From Variovorax gossypii (GTDB taxonomy: Bacteria; Pseudomonadota; Gammaproteobacteria; Burkholderiales; Burkholderiaceae_C), in NCBI RefSeq assembly GCF_003965815.1, contig NZ_RXOE01000009.1, positions 186,001 through 250,000 of the forward strand: 64,000 nt of DNA, written 5' to 3'. The position numbers were made by a program, and so were the translations under genes. The notes beneath the pieces were generated by a model that was not told the origin of the DNA, ran no database searches, and saw only the letters and a list, made by a program, of their open reading frames with translations. The stretch's first letter is position 1. Each line of letters opens with the position of its first letter. Shown in pieces: positions 51,101 through 60,495 of the stretch.

Positions 51101-54100
51101 CGGCTCGGGCGCCACCTCCACCGGCGAGCCCAACACGCTGCAGTTCCGCGTGGTGCTGCGCGGCGTCTCGCGCGGCACCTTCCAGAACAACGCCAGGGTC
51201 GATTTCTTCGACGCCGCGCGCAACGCCTTCGACACCGTTCAGGGCAACAACGCGGTGGCCGAGAACACCACCTTCCGCTTCAAGGCCGACGTGCAGGTGG
51301 TCTCCAAGACCGCTGTCACCGCAGGCACCGCCACGCCGGTGACCACCGTGTCGTCGGCCGTGCCATTCGACTGGCTCGTGCAGCTGCGCAACAACGGCCC
51401 CGACAGCGCCGAGACCACCAGCTTCACCGACACGCTGCCCGCATCGCTGGTGCTGGCCGGCCCGCCGGTGTTCACCGTGACCGGCGGCAGCTTCACGCCC
51501 GCCGCGCCCACCTGCACCGGCACGGCCGGTAGCACGGCAGTGAGCTGCGCCATCGCATCGATGCCGGCGAACGGCACGGCCACCGTGCGCATTCCGGTGC
51601 GCTTCAGCGGCGCGGCGCCGGCCAACGGCACCGTGCTCACCAACCGCGCGCACATCGTCACCACCGGTTCGGGCGACACCAACGGCGGCACCGACCCGGA
51701 CGGCGGCAACAACTTCAACGACGGCAGCGTCACGGTGCAGAACAGCGCGCTCTCGGGCCGCGTGTACGAAGACCTGAACGGCAACGGCCTGATCGACAGC
51801 GGCGAACCCGCCATCGCCGGCGTGACCATCCGCCTGAACGGCACCGACAGCTCGGGCAACGCCATCGCCCTCACGACCACCACCGACGCCGCCGGCAACT
51901 GGAGCTTCACCGTGCCCGCCGGCACCTACAGCGTGGTGGAAGACCAGCCCGCGGCGTACCTGCCCGGCATCACCCGCGCGGGCACCGTCAGCGGCGCGGG
52001 CAGCACGGCCGGCACCGTGCCACCGGGCACCGGCAACGGCCCGAACGGCTCCAACGCCAACCGCATCGACAACATCGTGCTCGGCACGGGCGGCGCGTCC
52101 ACGGCCAACAACTTCGGCGAAGTGCGCGCGGCCAGCCTGGCCGGCCGCGTCTACCAGGACGCCGACTACAGCGGCGCCTCGAGCGCGGGCGACCCCGGCA
52201 TCGCCGACGTGAGCGTCACCCTCACCGGCACCGACATGTACGGCAACCCGGTGTCGCTGACCACCACCACGGCCGCCTCCACCGGCAACTACGCCTTCAA
52301 CAACCTCACGCCCGGCAGCTACACGCTGACCGAGACGCAGCCGGCCGGCTTCGTCGACGGCAGCGACGCGGCCGGCACCGCCGGCGGCACCGCGGGCAAC
52401 GACGTGGTGAGCGCGATCGCGCTGCACTCCAACGTGAACGGCACCGGCTACGACTTCGGCGAGCAGCTCACCCGCATCACGACGCGCGTGTTCGTCGACG
52501 GCAACAACGACGGCATCCCGCAGGCCGGCGACACCGGCATCCCCAACGTCGAGCTGCGCCTGACGGGCACCGACGCCGCGGGCAACGCGGTGAACATCCT
52601 CGCCGTGCCCACGGGCACCACGGGCGCCTACGAGTTCCGCAACGTGCCTCCCTCGGGCGCGGGCGGCTACACCATCACCGAGACGCAGCCTGCCAACTAC
52701 GCGCCCGGCAAGGCCAACAACAACGGCCAGCCCGGCACGCCGCAAGGCGGCGGCAACGTCATCGCCGGCGTGACCGTCTCGGGCACCAGCGTGCCGTCGA
52801 CGCAGGGCGAGTACTGGTTCGGAGAGCTGCTGCCCGGCGGCATCTCGGGCCGCGTGTACTACGACCGCGACGGCAACGGCGCACAGGGCGCGCCGGCCAC
52901 CGAGCCGGGCCTGGCGGGCGTGACCATCACGCTCACCGGCACCGACGTCAACGGCCAGCCGGTGTCGCGCACCACCGTCACCGACGCCAGCGGCGACTAC
53001 AGCTTCCCGAACCTCGCGCCGGGCAGCTACACCGTGACCGAGGCGCGGCCCGCGGGCTACCTGCCCGGCATCACGCGCGCCGGCAACGTCAGTGGCGCGG
53101 GCAGCACGCCGGGTGCGGTTCCCACCGGCGGCACCGGCGTGGCCAACGGCCCCAACGGCTCGAACGCCAACGTCATCCAGAACATCGTGCTCGGCGCGGC
53201 GGGTGCGGGCTCCACCGGCAACAACTTCTCGGCCGTGAAGCCCGCGAGCCTCTCGGGCTACGTGTACGCCGACGTGGCGCCTTCCAACGGCACCCGCGAC
53301 AGCGGCGAGCCCGGCATCGCAGGCACCACCATCCGCGTGACCGGCACCGACTTCCAGGGCAACGCGGTCGACCGCACGGTGCAGACCGCCGCCGACGGCC
53401 GCTACCTGGTGGACGCGCTCACGCCCGGCACCTACCAGATCGACGAGACGCAACCCGCCGGCGTGGCCGACGGCCCCGAGTCGCTCGGCACCGTGGGCGG
53501 CGCGCCGCGCGGCACCGCCAACCCCGGCGGCACCAACGACCGCTTCGGCGGCCTCGCACTCGTGTCGGAAGACACGGGCATCGACTACAACTTCGGCGAG
53601 CGCGGCGGCCAGATCGCGGGCTGGGTGTACGTCGACACCAACAACGACGGCATCCGCCAGCCCACCGAGGCCGGCATTCCGGGCGTGACGCTCACGCTCA
53701 CCGGCCGCTCGGCCAGCGGCCTCGCGGTGAACGCCACGGTGGTCACCGACGCCAGCGGCCGCTACGTCTTCACCGGCCTGCTGCCGGCCGACGCGGCGGG
53801 CTACACCATCCGCGAGACGCAACCCGTGACGTATGCCGACGGCCTCGACGCCGTGGGCACGGTCGAGGGCGCGGCCACCGGCACGCTGGGCAACGACGTC
53901 ATCGGCGCCATTGCCTACCGCGGCGGCAACGGCGACAACTACAACTTCGGCGAACGCGGCGCATCGCTGGCGGGCACCGTCTACAACGACGCCAACCGCA
54001 ACGGCAAGCGCGAGCCGCAAGACTTGCCGATCGCAGGCGTGACCATCACGCTCACCGGCACCGACGCCGCCGGCCAGCCGGTGACGCGCACCGCCGTCAC

Positions 54101-56180
54101 CGATTCCAACGGCCGCTACGAGCTGCCCGGCCTGCCCCTGCCCGGCAGCGGCGGCTACACCGTCACCGAGACGCAGCCCACCGGCTACGACGAAGGCATC
54201 GCCATCCCCGGCACGCTGGGCGGCACCGCGCAGGGCACGAACCAGATCCGCGTGAACTTCACCGGCCTGGAAGCCCACGGCACCGGCTACGACTTCACCG
54301 AGCACAGCAGCCAGCCCGCATCGCTCACCGGCACCGTGTGGTTCGACCAGAACCACAACCGCAGCCGCGAATCGGGCGAAGGCCAGGGCGAAGGCTGGAC
54401 GGTGGAGCTGCTGCGCTGCGCCGACGGCGGCAACGCCTGCGCCGAGAACGCGGCCACCGTGCTCTACACCGTGACCACCAACGCCGACGGCAGCTACCGC
54501 TTCGGCGACCTGGTCCCCGGCGAGTACCGCGTGCGCTTCCGCTCACCGGACGGCCGCGTCGTGGGCGGCGTGTGGCCGACCGACACCGCGCAGAACGGCG
54601 CGAACGGCCCCTACCCGACGCCCGCGGCGAGCGATCCGCGCTTCAGCATCAAGGTGCGCGTGAGCGCGGGCGCCAACATCCAGAAGCAGGACCTGCCCTA
54701 CGACCCGGGCGGCGTGGTGTACGACAGCGTGAGCGGCACGCCCGTGCCCGGCGCCGTGGTGCGAATGGTCGGCCCCGCCGGCTTCGACCCCGAGCAGCAC
54801 CTGCTCGACAAGCGCGACAGCTACACCACCGGCCCCAACGGCTACTACGACTTCTTCGTGCTGCCGGGCGCGCCGGCGGGCGAATACCGCCTCGTCATCA
54901 CGCCGCCGGGCGCCTACCTGCCCTCGTCGATGTACCCGGCCGCGGCCGGCGCGCTGGGCACGCAGTCGTGCTCCGCGCCCGCCAACGGACCGGCGCCCGC
55001 GCAGACCAACCCCTGCGTGGTGAGCCCCGGCGCGGCACTGGTGCCCGGCGCTGGCTACTACCTGCTGTTCCAGAAGCCGGCAGGCGGCGGCCAGCACGTG
55101 GTGGCCAACAACATCCCGCTCGACCCGTCGGACGCCACGCTCATCGAGCTGCGCAAGACCACTTCGAAGCTCAGCGTGAAGAAGGGCGAGCTGCTGCCCT
55201 ACCGCATCACGGCGCGCAACACGCGCGGCACCGCCCTGCCGGGCGTGGCCGTGGTCGACACGCTGCCGCCGGGCTTCCGCTACATCCAGGGCTCGCTCAC
55301 GGTGCGCACGCTGCCGGGCGGCGTGGCGCTGCCGGTGATCCCGCAGATCAACGGCCGCCAGATCGTGATGCCGGGCCAGAACTTCGCGCCCAACGAGACC
55401 AAGGAATACCTGATGGTCGCGGGCGTGGGTGTCGGCGTGGGTGAAGGCGAGTTCGTCAACCAGGTCGTCGCGCTGCAGGGCGTGGGCGGCAGGACGCTGT
55501 CGAACCTGGCCACCGCCAGCGTGCGCGTGGTGCCCGATGCCCTCTTCGACTGCACCGACGTGATCGGCAAGGTCTACGACGACAGGAACGCCAACGGCTA
55601 CCAGGACGACGGCGAACCGGGCCTGGCCAACGTGCGCATCGCCACCGTCAACGGCGTGCTGGCCACCACCGACGCCGAGGGCCGCTACCACATCGCCTGC
55701 GCCGCCATTCCGAAGGAAGGCACCGGCAGCAACCTGGTGCTCAAGCTCGACGAGCGCACCCTGCCCTCGGGCTATCGCACCACCAGCGAGAACCCGGCGG
55801 CCGAGCGCGCCACGCGCGGCAAGGTGCTGAAGATCAACTTCGGCGCCACCGTGCACCGCGTGGTGCGCCTCGCGCTGCAGGGCGCGGCCTTCGACGACGG
55901 CGCCGCCACGCTGCGCGCCGCCTTCGCAGGCGAACTCGACCGCACGGTGGCCGTGCTGGCCGAGAAGACATCGGTGCTGCGGCTGGCCTACAAGGCCGCG
56001 CCGGGCGAGCCCGCATCGCTGGGCCGCGACCGCACCGACGCGGTGAAGGCCGCGGTGCTCTCGCGCTGGAAGCAGCTCGGCGAGCAGCGCGCCTCGCGCA
56101 ACGAGCCGCCGCTCTTCAACCTGGACGTCGAGATCGAGCTGGTGCCTGCCGCCGCCTCTTCCGGGGAGGCAAAGCCATGA
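48105..56180 (+). CDS. Giant DUF11/SdrD-B-repeat surface protein (2691 aa)
   Basis: The product has an exported N-terminus (basic stretch, hydrophobic segment APVAGLLFATAAHA, cleavage near residue 51). Then come about seven DUF11-like Ig-fold modules (near residues 177, 305, 440, 605, 766, 908 and 1062), for example DVTVTKSASPASVPVGQLLTY-type starts and TLP ends. From about 1215 there are eight SdrD-B/Cna-B-like modules of 110-135 residues (near 1216, 1343, 1457, 1579, 1715, 1837, 1954, 2073) with starts such as GRVYEDLNGNGLIDSGEP, likely calcium-binding. A carboxypeptidase-regulatory-like module (about 2205), another DUF11 (about 2345), another SdrD-B (about 2485) and a degenerate OmpA-like domain (about 2580-2690) follow. 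It is probably an adhesin or surface stalk. It overlaps the barrel gene. Confidence 0.88.
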   Translation: MFRTPSNLSHAQARRDVSSNAARLRHGLWRRCLTRLAAPVAGLLFATAAHAVPQVSSLVHSPDILPAGGTVTSTVTIAETDSLPIGAPGASFTYTIPGNSIYMGTGAVPVGTCSATVSVGSAGPGTLTCSGITLAANQLRNFEVLLRTVTQGTLSVTAAPSGGGSSETKTITVNQGADVAVAISAPATAPSGSTVPIVFTVTNNGPDASTGSTLTYPIPTGLSVSGTGLPSGCSISGSLLTCNVPATPAGAGSNTRTFTINGVVTAGAGSTITHQPAVAPAGAVGDGVSTNNGATANTTVTAGYVLALAKSHDGGQLLVGQRFNFRLSPSFSGTAPTGVTLSDTIPANFAIQPLPAPPTGWTCSVSGQTVSCTRSNIGGSGGANVALGDILVPVMAMTAGTGVVNEATVSATGPIANSATGSVPADVAVSATDFRADKRRGWPQNNVPLGQAFDYQVGSTNLGGTRLLAGSTIQLVDDLPAGVQINSVTQRDGYTCMVTKGGATVVPTPATPVPGPATVTCTRTLASDISVDLSAGNSARNGGYIIVNATIPALPSGGGQIVNSMCVNVALPAAAPTLGADPDANTGNDCVSLGTGVNDTATAADVKVLKRVVGIGDSAGNRQVAGQNVTWELEVVNAGPSEAQNVVVTDAFAQVIGAGSVSQTANGGTFAGTCALPANGSGFGQASLSNCTLSTLPVCRASTDPASALPLCPVIQVVAKHYGDGTSATDHGFQINNTANALATTPADPNLANNDGSATAYLLARTDVTVTKSASPASVPVGQLLTYTLTARNQSLAQGSLSRAYDVHVVDTLPANLMFISATASGGGSCSTEPSKTQPTGTGVTNNQLECAWTSLDRNVQQTVTVRARPLYVLNGSTVTNTVHVSTGTPELNTTNNDAAVPATVTAPAYDLVVTKRDDVDPVNVGDDVGYTITVSNNSASTAEDVRLVDTLPLPGPGGEAPPTLVSVTAPGGTTFALASGAAIGSAGGQIVFTIPTLGGSGATSTGEPNTLQFRVVLRGVSRGTFQNNARVDFFDAARNAFDTVQGNNAVAENTTFRFKADVQVVSKTAVTAGTATPVTTVSSAVPFDWLVQLRNNGPDSAETTSFTDTLPASLVLAGPPVFTVTGGSFTPAAPTCTGTAGSTAVSCAIASMPANGTATVRIPVRFSGAAPANGTVLTNRAHIVTTGSGDTNGGTDPDGGNNFNDGSVTVQNSALSGRVYEDLNGNGLIDSGEPAIAGVTIRLNGTDSSGNAIALTTTTDAAGNWSFTVPAGTYSVVEDQPAAYLPGITRAGTVSGAGSTAGTVPPGTGNGPNGSNANRIDNIVLGTGGASTANNFGEVRAASLAGRVYQDADYSGASSAGDPGIADVSVTLTGTDMYGNPVSLTTTTAASTGNYAFNNLTPGSYTLTETQPAGFVDGSDAAGTAGGTAGNDVVSAIALHSNVNGTGYDFGEQLTRITTRVFVDGNNDGIPQAGDTGIPNVELRLTGTDAAGNAVNILAVPTGTTGAYEFRNVPPSGAGGYTITETQPANYAPGKANNNGQPGTPQGGGNVIAGVTVSGTSVPSTQGEYWFGELLPGGISGRVYYDRDGNGAQGAPATEPGLAGVTITLTGTDVNGQPVSRTTVTDASGDYSFPNLAPGSYTVTEARPAGYLPGITRAGNVSGAGSTPGAVPTGGTGVANGPNGSNANVIQNIVLGAAGAGSTGNNFSAVKPASLSGYVYADVAPSNGTRDSGEPGIAGTTIRVTGTDFQGNAVDRTVQTAADGRYLVDALTPGTYQIDETQPAGVADGPESLGTVGGAPRGTANPGGTNDRFGGLALVSEDTGIDYNFGERGGQIAGWVYVDTNNDGIRQPTEAGIPGVTLTLTGRSASGLAVNATVVTDASGRYVFTGLLPADAAGYTIRETQPVTYADGLDAVGTVEGAATGTLGNDVIGAIAYRGGNGDNYNFGERGASLAGTVYNDANRNGKREPQDLPIAGVTITLTGTDAAGQPVTRTAVTDSNGRYELPGLPLPGSGGYTVTETQPTGYDEGIAIPGTLGGTAQGTNQIRVNFTGLEAHGTGYDFTEHSSQPASLTGTVWFDQNHNRSRESGEGQGEGWTVELLRCADGGNACAENAATVLYTVTTNADGSYRFGDLVPGEYRVRFRSPDGRVVGGVWPTDTAQNGANGPYPTPAASDPRFSIKVRVSAGANIQKQDLPYDPGGVVYDSVSGTPVPGAVVRMVGPAGFDPEQHLLDKRDSYTTGPNGYYDFFVLPGAPAGEYRLVITPPGAYLPSSMYPAAAGALGTQSCSAPANGPAPAQTNPCVVSPGAALVPGAGYYLLFQKPAGGGQHVVANNIPLDPSDATLIELRKTTSKLSVKKGELLPYRITARNTRGTALPGVAVVDTLPPGFRYIQGSLTVRTLPGGVALPVIPQINGRQIVMPGQNFAPNETKEYLMVAGVGVGVGEGEFVNQVVALQGVGGRTLSNLATASVRVVPDALFDCTDVIGKVYDDRNANGYQDDGEPGLANVRIATVNGVLATTDAEGRYHIACAAIPKEGTGSNLVLKLDERTLPSGYRTTSENPAAERATRGKVLKINFGATVHRVVRLALQGAAFDDGAATLRAAFAGELDRTVAVLAEKTSVLRLAYKAAPGEPASLGRDRTDAVKAAVLSRWKQLGEQRASRNEPPLFNLDVEIELVPAAASSGEAKP

Positions 56181-59100
56181 CGCGAGGAAGAAACACCACC
56201 GCCATGCCCCGCCCTCAGACACCGAACCCGATTCAGCGAGCCGACATGAGAAGAAAGAAGAAGACGCTGCCCAGGCGCATGGCCATTGCCGGCGCCGTGA
56301 CCGCCGCCTGCCTGAGCATGGGCCTGGCCGCCGCGCAGGAAACCTCCGTGCGCGGCCGCATGCTCGACCGCGCCGCGGCCGACCCGCGCGCGATCGACAT
56401 CGACGGCGCACGCCACCTGCCGCGCAGCAGCGAGCGCGAGTTGCCCAAGGCCACATTCGTGCTCGGCGACGAGCGCGCAATGCCAGCGGCTGCAACGGTG
56501 TCTCCTGTTGCGGCACCCGCCGAACGCAGCGACGCCAGCACGCCGCATTTCGACTCCGGCGCGGACGGCCTCTCCCCCGCCGACCGCGCGCAGCTCGACC
56601 GCATCGCCCAGCAGGTCAAGGGCCGCGACGGCCTGCGCTTCGAGATCGTCGGCCACACCGACACGCAAGCGCTGAGCGCCAAGTCGCGCGAACGCTTCGT
56701 CGACAACCACGCGCTGGGCCTGGCCCGCGCGCAGCAGGCCGCGCGCTATCTCACGCAACGCCTCGGGCTGCCGGAGACGGCCGCGTCCGCGAGCTCGCGC
56801 GGCCCCGATGCGCCCGTTGCGACGCCAGCCACCGACCCGGCCAACTGGCCCGCCAACCGCCGCGTCGAGGTGCGCGCGTACTGGCGCGACACGTCCGTCG
56901 CTGCAACGCCCGTCGCAACGCCAGCCGACCCCGGCGTATGCCGCACCTTCACCGCCTTCGGCACCGACGACGCGCCGCTGCGCCTGAGCGTGGACGGCCA
57001 GCTGCTCTCGCCGGACGGCAAGCAGCCTTCGGCCGATGGCACCACCAGCGCCGACCGCCAGCGTTGCGTCGACGTGCAGCTCGAGCGCAACCAGCTGCGC
57101 CTGCAGTACGACAACCTCTCGCAGCCGCGCCGCCTGAGCGCCAGTGCCTGGCCCACCACCGTGGTCACCGGCGACACGGTGCGCTTCGCCGGCTACAGCA
57201 ACTACCTGCTCTTCACCTCCAAGGCAGAGCTGCGCGTGTACACCGCCAACGAGGCGATGCAGCGCCGCCAGGTCGCCACCGTGCCGCTGGACGCCGGCCT
57301 GCACGGCGAATGGCAGGTGCCCGAGGGCCTGCTCAACCGCGTGGCCGAGGGCGTGACCGGCAAGCTCTACTACCGCGTGCGCGTGTACGACCGCCAGGGC
57401 CGCTTCGACGAGACCGACGATCTCTCGCTCACGCTGGTCCAGCGCCACAAGCCCGAGACCGGCACGCCGCCCGACCCGGCGCGCGAGCTGCTGCGCGGCT
57501 ACGGCCAGAACAACATCGCCATCGCCAACATTCCGCTGAGCGCCGGCACCGTCACCGCCAGCGGCGCGGCCATCCGCCCCGGCGAGAGCGTGCGGGCGCT
57601 GGGCTTCGCGGTGCCGGTGGACGAGAGCGGGCGCTTCGTGTTCCAGCAGCTGGTGCCGCGCCGCGTGCAGACCGGCGAGATCGCAGTCACCGACGCGCAG
57701 GGCGCCACGCGCGTCTACCGGCGCGACTTCGACCTGCCCACCAGCGACTGGTTCTTCGTGGGCCAGGCCGACCTCACCGTGGGCAGCAACAGCGTGAGCG
57801 GCCCGGCCGCGATCATGACCAACGACAAGAACCGCTACGGCGGTGGCGGCTGGAGCGAAGGCCGCATCGCCGGCTACGCCAAGGGCCAGCTCAACGACCG
57901 CTGGACGCTCACGGCCAGCGTCGACACCGAAGAGCGCCCGCTGAAGGAGCTGTTCCGCAACCTCGACCGCAAGGACCCGACCTCCCTCTTCCGCCGCTTC
58001 GACCCGGAGGACTCGTGGAGCACCTTCGGCGACGACTCCACCACCATCGAGGACGCGCCCACGCAGGGCCGCTTCTACCTGCGCGTGGACGACGGACGCT
58101 CGCAGGCGATGTGGGGCAACTTCAAGCTCAATTTCGGCGACACCGAGCTCACCCGCGTGAGCCGCGGCCTCTACGGCTTCCACGGCCGCTACCTCGGCGA
58201 GGAATCGACCGCCTTCGGCGAAGCCCGCCTGAAGATCGACGCCTACGCGGCCGAGCCCGGCACGCTGGCGGCGCGCGAAGAATTCCGCGGCACCGGCGGC
58301 TCGCTCTACTACCTGCGCAACCAGGACATCACGCGCGGCGCCGAACGCGTGACGCTGGAAATCCGCGACAAGGACTCCGGCTTCGTGCTCAAGCGCACGC
58401 AGCTGGTGCCGAGCACCGACTACGAGATCGACTACCTGCAGGGCCGCGTGCTGCTGTCGGCGCCGCTGCCCAGCCTGTCGGACGACGGCTCGCTGGTGCG
58501 CGCCGGCGGCTTCACCGGCATGCCGACCTACCTGGTGGTGGACTACGAATACACGCCGCTCACCACCTCGCTCGACACCCTCGCCGTGGGCGGCCGCGTC
58601 TCGTGGTGGGCCAACGACCACGTCGGCGTGGGCGTGACCGCATCGCGCCAGGACCAGATCGGCGGAGACCAGCGCCTGGCCGGCGTCGACCTCACGCTGC
58701 GCAAGACCGAGAACACCTACTTCAAGGGCGAGTTCGCGCGCAGCAAGGGCCCGGGCACCACGCAGCTCGACTCGATGGACGGCGGTTTCAGCTTCACCGG
58801 CCGCAACGGCTCGTTGACCAACGGCCTGGGCAACGGTCCCACGGGCAACGCCAACGCCTGGCGCCTCGAAGGCCAGGCCGACCTGGGCGACTTCGACATC
58901 CGCGGCGGCGGCCGCGTGAGCGCCTATGCGCAGTCGCGCGACGCGGGCTTCTCCGCGCCGGGCCAGTACGCGAGCAACGCCACGCGCCAGGTCGGCGTGC
59001 AGGCCACCGTGCCCTTCGGCGAGAAGGGAGAGAACGGCGAGCTGCGCCTGAAGGCCGACCGCCGCGATGAACGCAACGGCTACAACAGCAGCGTGTTCGA

Positions 59101-60484
59101 CGCGCAGTATTCGCTGGCCCTCTCGCCCGAATGGAAGCTGGGCCTCGGCCTGCGCTACGACGACAAGACCGGCGACGCGCTCATCACCAGCCCGTCGCTG
59201 CCGACCACGCAGGCGGTATCTGGCGAGCGCGCCGATGCGGCCGTGCAGCTCGAATACACCGGCGCCGACCGCTGGAGCGCCTACGGCTTCGCGCAGAAGA
59301 CGCTGCGGCGCACCGGCACGCGGCTGGAGAACGACCGGCTGGGCTTCGGCGGGCGCTACCGCGTCAACGACAAGCTGGCGCTGCGCGGCGAGGTCTCCAC
59401 CGGCGACGGCGGCTTCGCCGGCAAGGCGGGCATCGACTACCAGTACGACGACCGCTCCAACCTCTACATGACCTACGCGTCCGACACCGGCCGCACCGAC
59501 GAGAACCTCATCGGCCGCGGCGGCACGCTGGTGACCGGCGTGCGCTCGCGCGTGGGCGACGGCCTCACCATGTTCACCGAGCACCGCCAGGCCACCGGCA
59601 CGCAGCCGGGCCTCACGCATGCCTACGGCGTGCAGTACGCGCTCGACACGCGCTGGACCTTCGGCGTGAACTTCGAGAACGGCTGGGTCGGCGCCGAGAC
59701 GCTGGGCGCCACGCGACGCCAGGCGGTGGCCTTCATCAGCGGCTATTCGAGCGAACGCCTGAAGTACAGCGGCGGCCTCGAATACCGCAAGGACCGCACC
59801 ACGGCCGAGACGCGCACCAGCTGGCTCGTGAAGAACTCCTTCAGCTGGAAGGTGGACGACGACTCGCGCTGGATCGGCAAGTTCAACTGGGCCGACAGCG
59901 ACAGCACCACCGGCACGCTGGCCGCCGCCAAGTACACCGAAGCCATGCTCGGCTACGCGCTGCGCCCGGCCCTGAACGACCGGCTGAACCTGCTCTTCAA
60001 GTACACCTACCTGTACGACCTCTCGTCGCCGGGCCAGGTGGTGTCGGGCGGCGTCGACTCGGGCCTGGGCACCGTGTCGACCACCGGCATCGACTACCAG
60101 CAGCGCAGCCACGTGTTCGCCATCGACGCCACCTGGGACCTGAACGAGCGCTGGACGCTGGGCGGCAAGTACGCCTGGCGCCGCGGCGAACTGCGCGCGA
60201 GCCGCGACAACTCGTCGCCATGGTTCAAGAGCTCGGCCGAGCTCGCGGTGCTGCGCGTCGACTGGAAGCTGGTGCGCAACTGGGACTGGATGCTCGAATG
60301 GCGCACGCTGCGCGCGAAGGAACTCAAGGACCGCAAGAGCGGCTGGGTCACCGCCGCCTACTACCACGTCAACGAGAACCTGAAGGTGGGCATCGGCTAC
60401 AACTTCACCGACTACTCCGACAACCTCACCGACATGAGCTACCGCAGCAAGGGGTGGTTCCTGAACGTGCTGGGCAAGTTCTGA
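56177..60484 (+). CDS. Outer-membrane beta-barrel protein with OmpA-like domain (1435 aa)
   Basis: The ATG at 56177 overlaps the stop of the giant surface-protein gene (ATGA) and has GGGGAGG seven bases upstream; ATG 56246 would give a shorter, more standard signal peptide (RRKKKTLPRRMAIAGAVTAACLS, ending AAAQE). The mature protein has an OmpA-like domain (about 120-235, with FEIVGHTDTQALSAKSRERF and NRRVEV), beta-rich domains to about 520, then a long transmembrane barrel with alternating hydrophobic strands to the C-terminal Phe (LNVLGKF), the BAM signature. It has no TonB plug. It probably anchors or exports the giant protein encoded before it. Confidence 0.87.
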   Translation: MTRGRNTTAMPRPQTPNPIQRADMRRKKKTLPRRMAIAGAVTAACLSMGLAAAQETSVRGRMLDRAAADPRAIDIDGARHLPRSSERELPKATFVLGDERAMPAAATVSPVAAPAERSDASTPHFDSGADGLSPADRAQLDRIAQQVKGRDGLRFEIVGHTDTQALSAKSRERFVDNHALGLARAQQAARYLTQRLGLPETAASASSRGPDAPVATPATDPANWPANRRVEVRAYWRDTSVAATPVATPADPGVCRTFTAFGTDDAPLRLSVDGQLLSPDGKQPSADGTTSADRQRCVDVQLERNQLRLQYDNLSQPRRLSASAWPTTVVTGDTVRFAGYSNYLLFTSKAELRVYTANEAMQRRQVATVPLDAGLHGEWQVPEGLLNRVAEGVTGKLYYRVRVYDRQGRFDETDDLSLTLVQRHKPETGTPPDPARELLRGYGQNNIAIANIPLSAGTVTASGAAIRPGESVRALGFAVPVDESGRFVFQQLVPRRVQTGEIAVTDAQGATRVYRRDFDLPTSDWFFVGQADLTVGSNSVSGPAAIMTNDKNRYGGGGWSEGRIAGYAKGQLNDRWTLTASVDTEERPLKELFRNLDRKDPTSLFRRFDPEDSWSTFGDDSTTIEDAPTQGRFYLRVDDGRSQAMWGNFKLNFGDTELTRVSRGLYGFHGRYLGEESTAFGEARLKIDAYAAEPGTLAAREEFRGTGGSLYYLRNQDITRGAERVTLEIRDKDSGFVLKRTQLVPSTDYEIDYLQGRVLLSAPLPSLSDDGSLVRAGGFTGMPTYLVVDYEYTPLTTSLDTLAVGGRVSWWANDHVGVGVTASRQDQIGGDQRLAGVDLTLRKTENTYFKGEFARSKGPGTTQLDSMDGGFSFTGRNGSLTNGLGNGPTGNANAWRLEGQADLGDFDIRGGGRVSAYAQSRDAGFSAPGQYASNATRQVGVQATVPFGEKGENGELRLKADRRDERNGYNSSVFDAQYSLALSPEWKLGLGLRYDDKTGDALITSPSLPTTQAVSGERADAAVQLEYTGADRWSAYGFAQKTLRRTGTRLENDRLGFGGRYRVNDKLALRGEVSTGDGGFAGKAGIDYQYDDRSNLYMTYASDTGRTDENLIGRGGTLVTGVRSRVGDGLTMFTEHRQATGTQPGLTHAYGVQYALDTRWTFGVNFENGWVGAETLGATRRQAVAFISGYSSERLKYSGGLEYRKDRTTAETRTSWLVKNSFSWKVDDDSRWIGKFNWADSDSTTGTLAAAKYTEAMLGYALRPALNDRLNLLFKYTYLYDLSSPGQVVSGGVDSGLGTVSTTGIDYQQRSHVFAIDATWDLNERWTLGGKYAWRRGELRASRDNSSPWFKSSAELAVLRVDWKLVRNWDWMLEWRTLRAKELKDRKSGWVTAAYYHVNENLKVGIGYNFTDYSDNLTDMSYRSKGWFLNVLGKF

Positions 60485-60495
60485 CGGGGCCGGCC

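Noticed and set aside
51750..54330. Repetitive DNA that might look like a CRISPR or tandem-repeat array
   Set aside because: The units are 330-400 bases, diverged, and in frame as protein modules; there is no short repeat/spacer pattern.
47931..54356. Very long minus-strand open frame (2141 codons) opposite the giant surface-protein gene
   Set aside because: Its composition is almost wholly Arg/Ala/Gly/Val/His repeats expected from the complement of GC-rich repeats, while the plus frame gives clear DUF11 and SdrD-B modules with a signal peptide.
55988..60367. Minus-strand open frame of 1459 codons opposite the barrel gene
   Set aside because: Low-complexity Val/Ala/Arg/Gly composition and no domain; the plus strand carries the OmpA domain and barrel ending in Phe.
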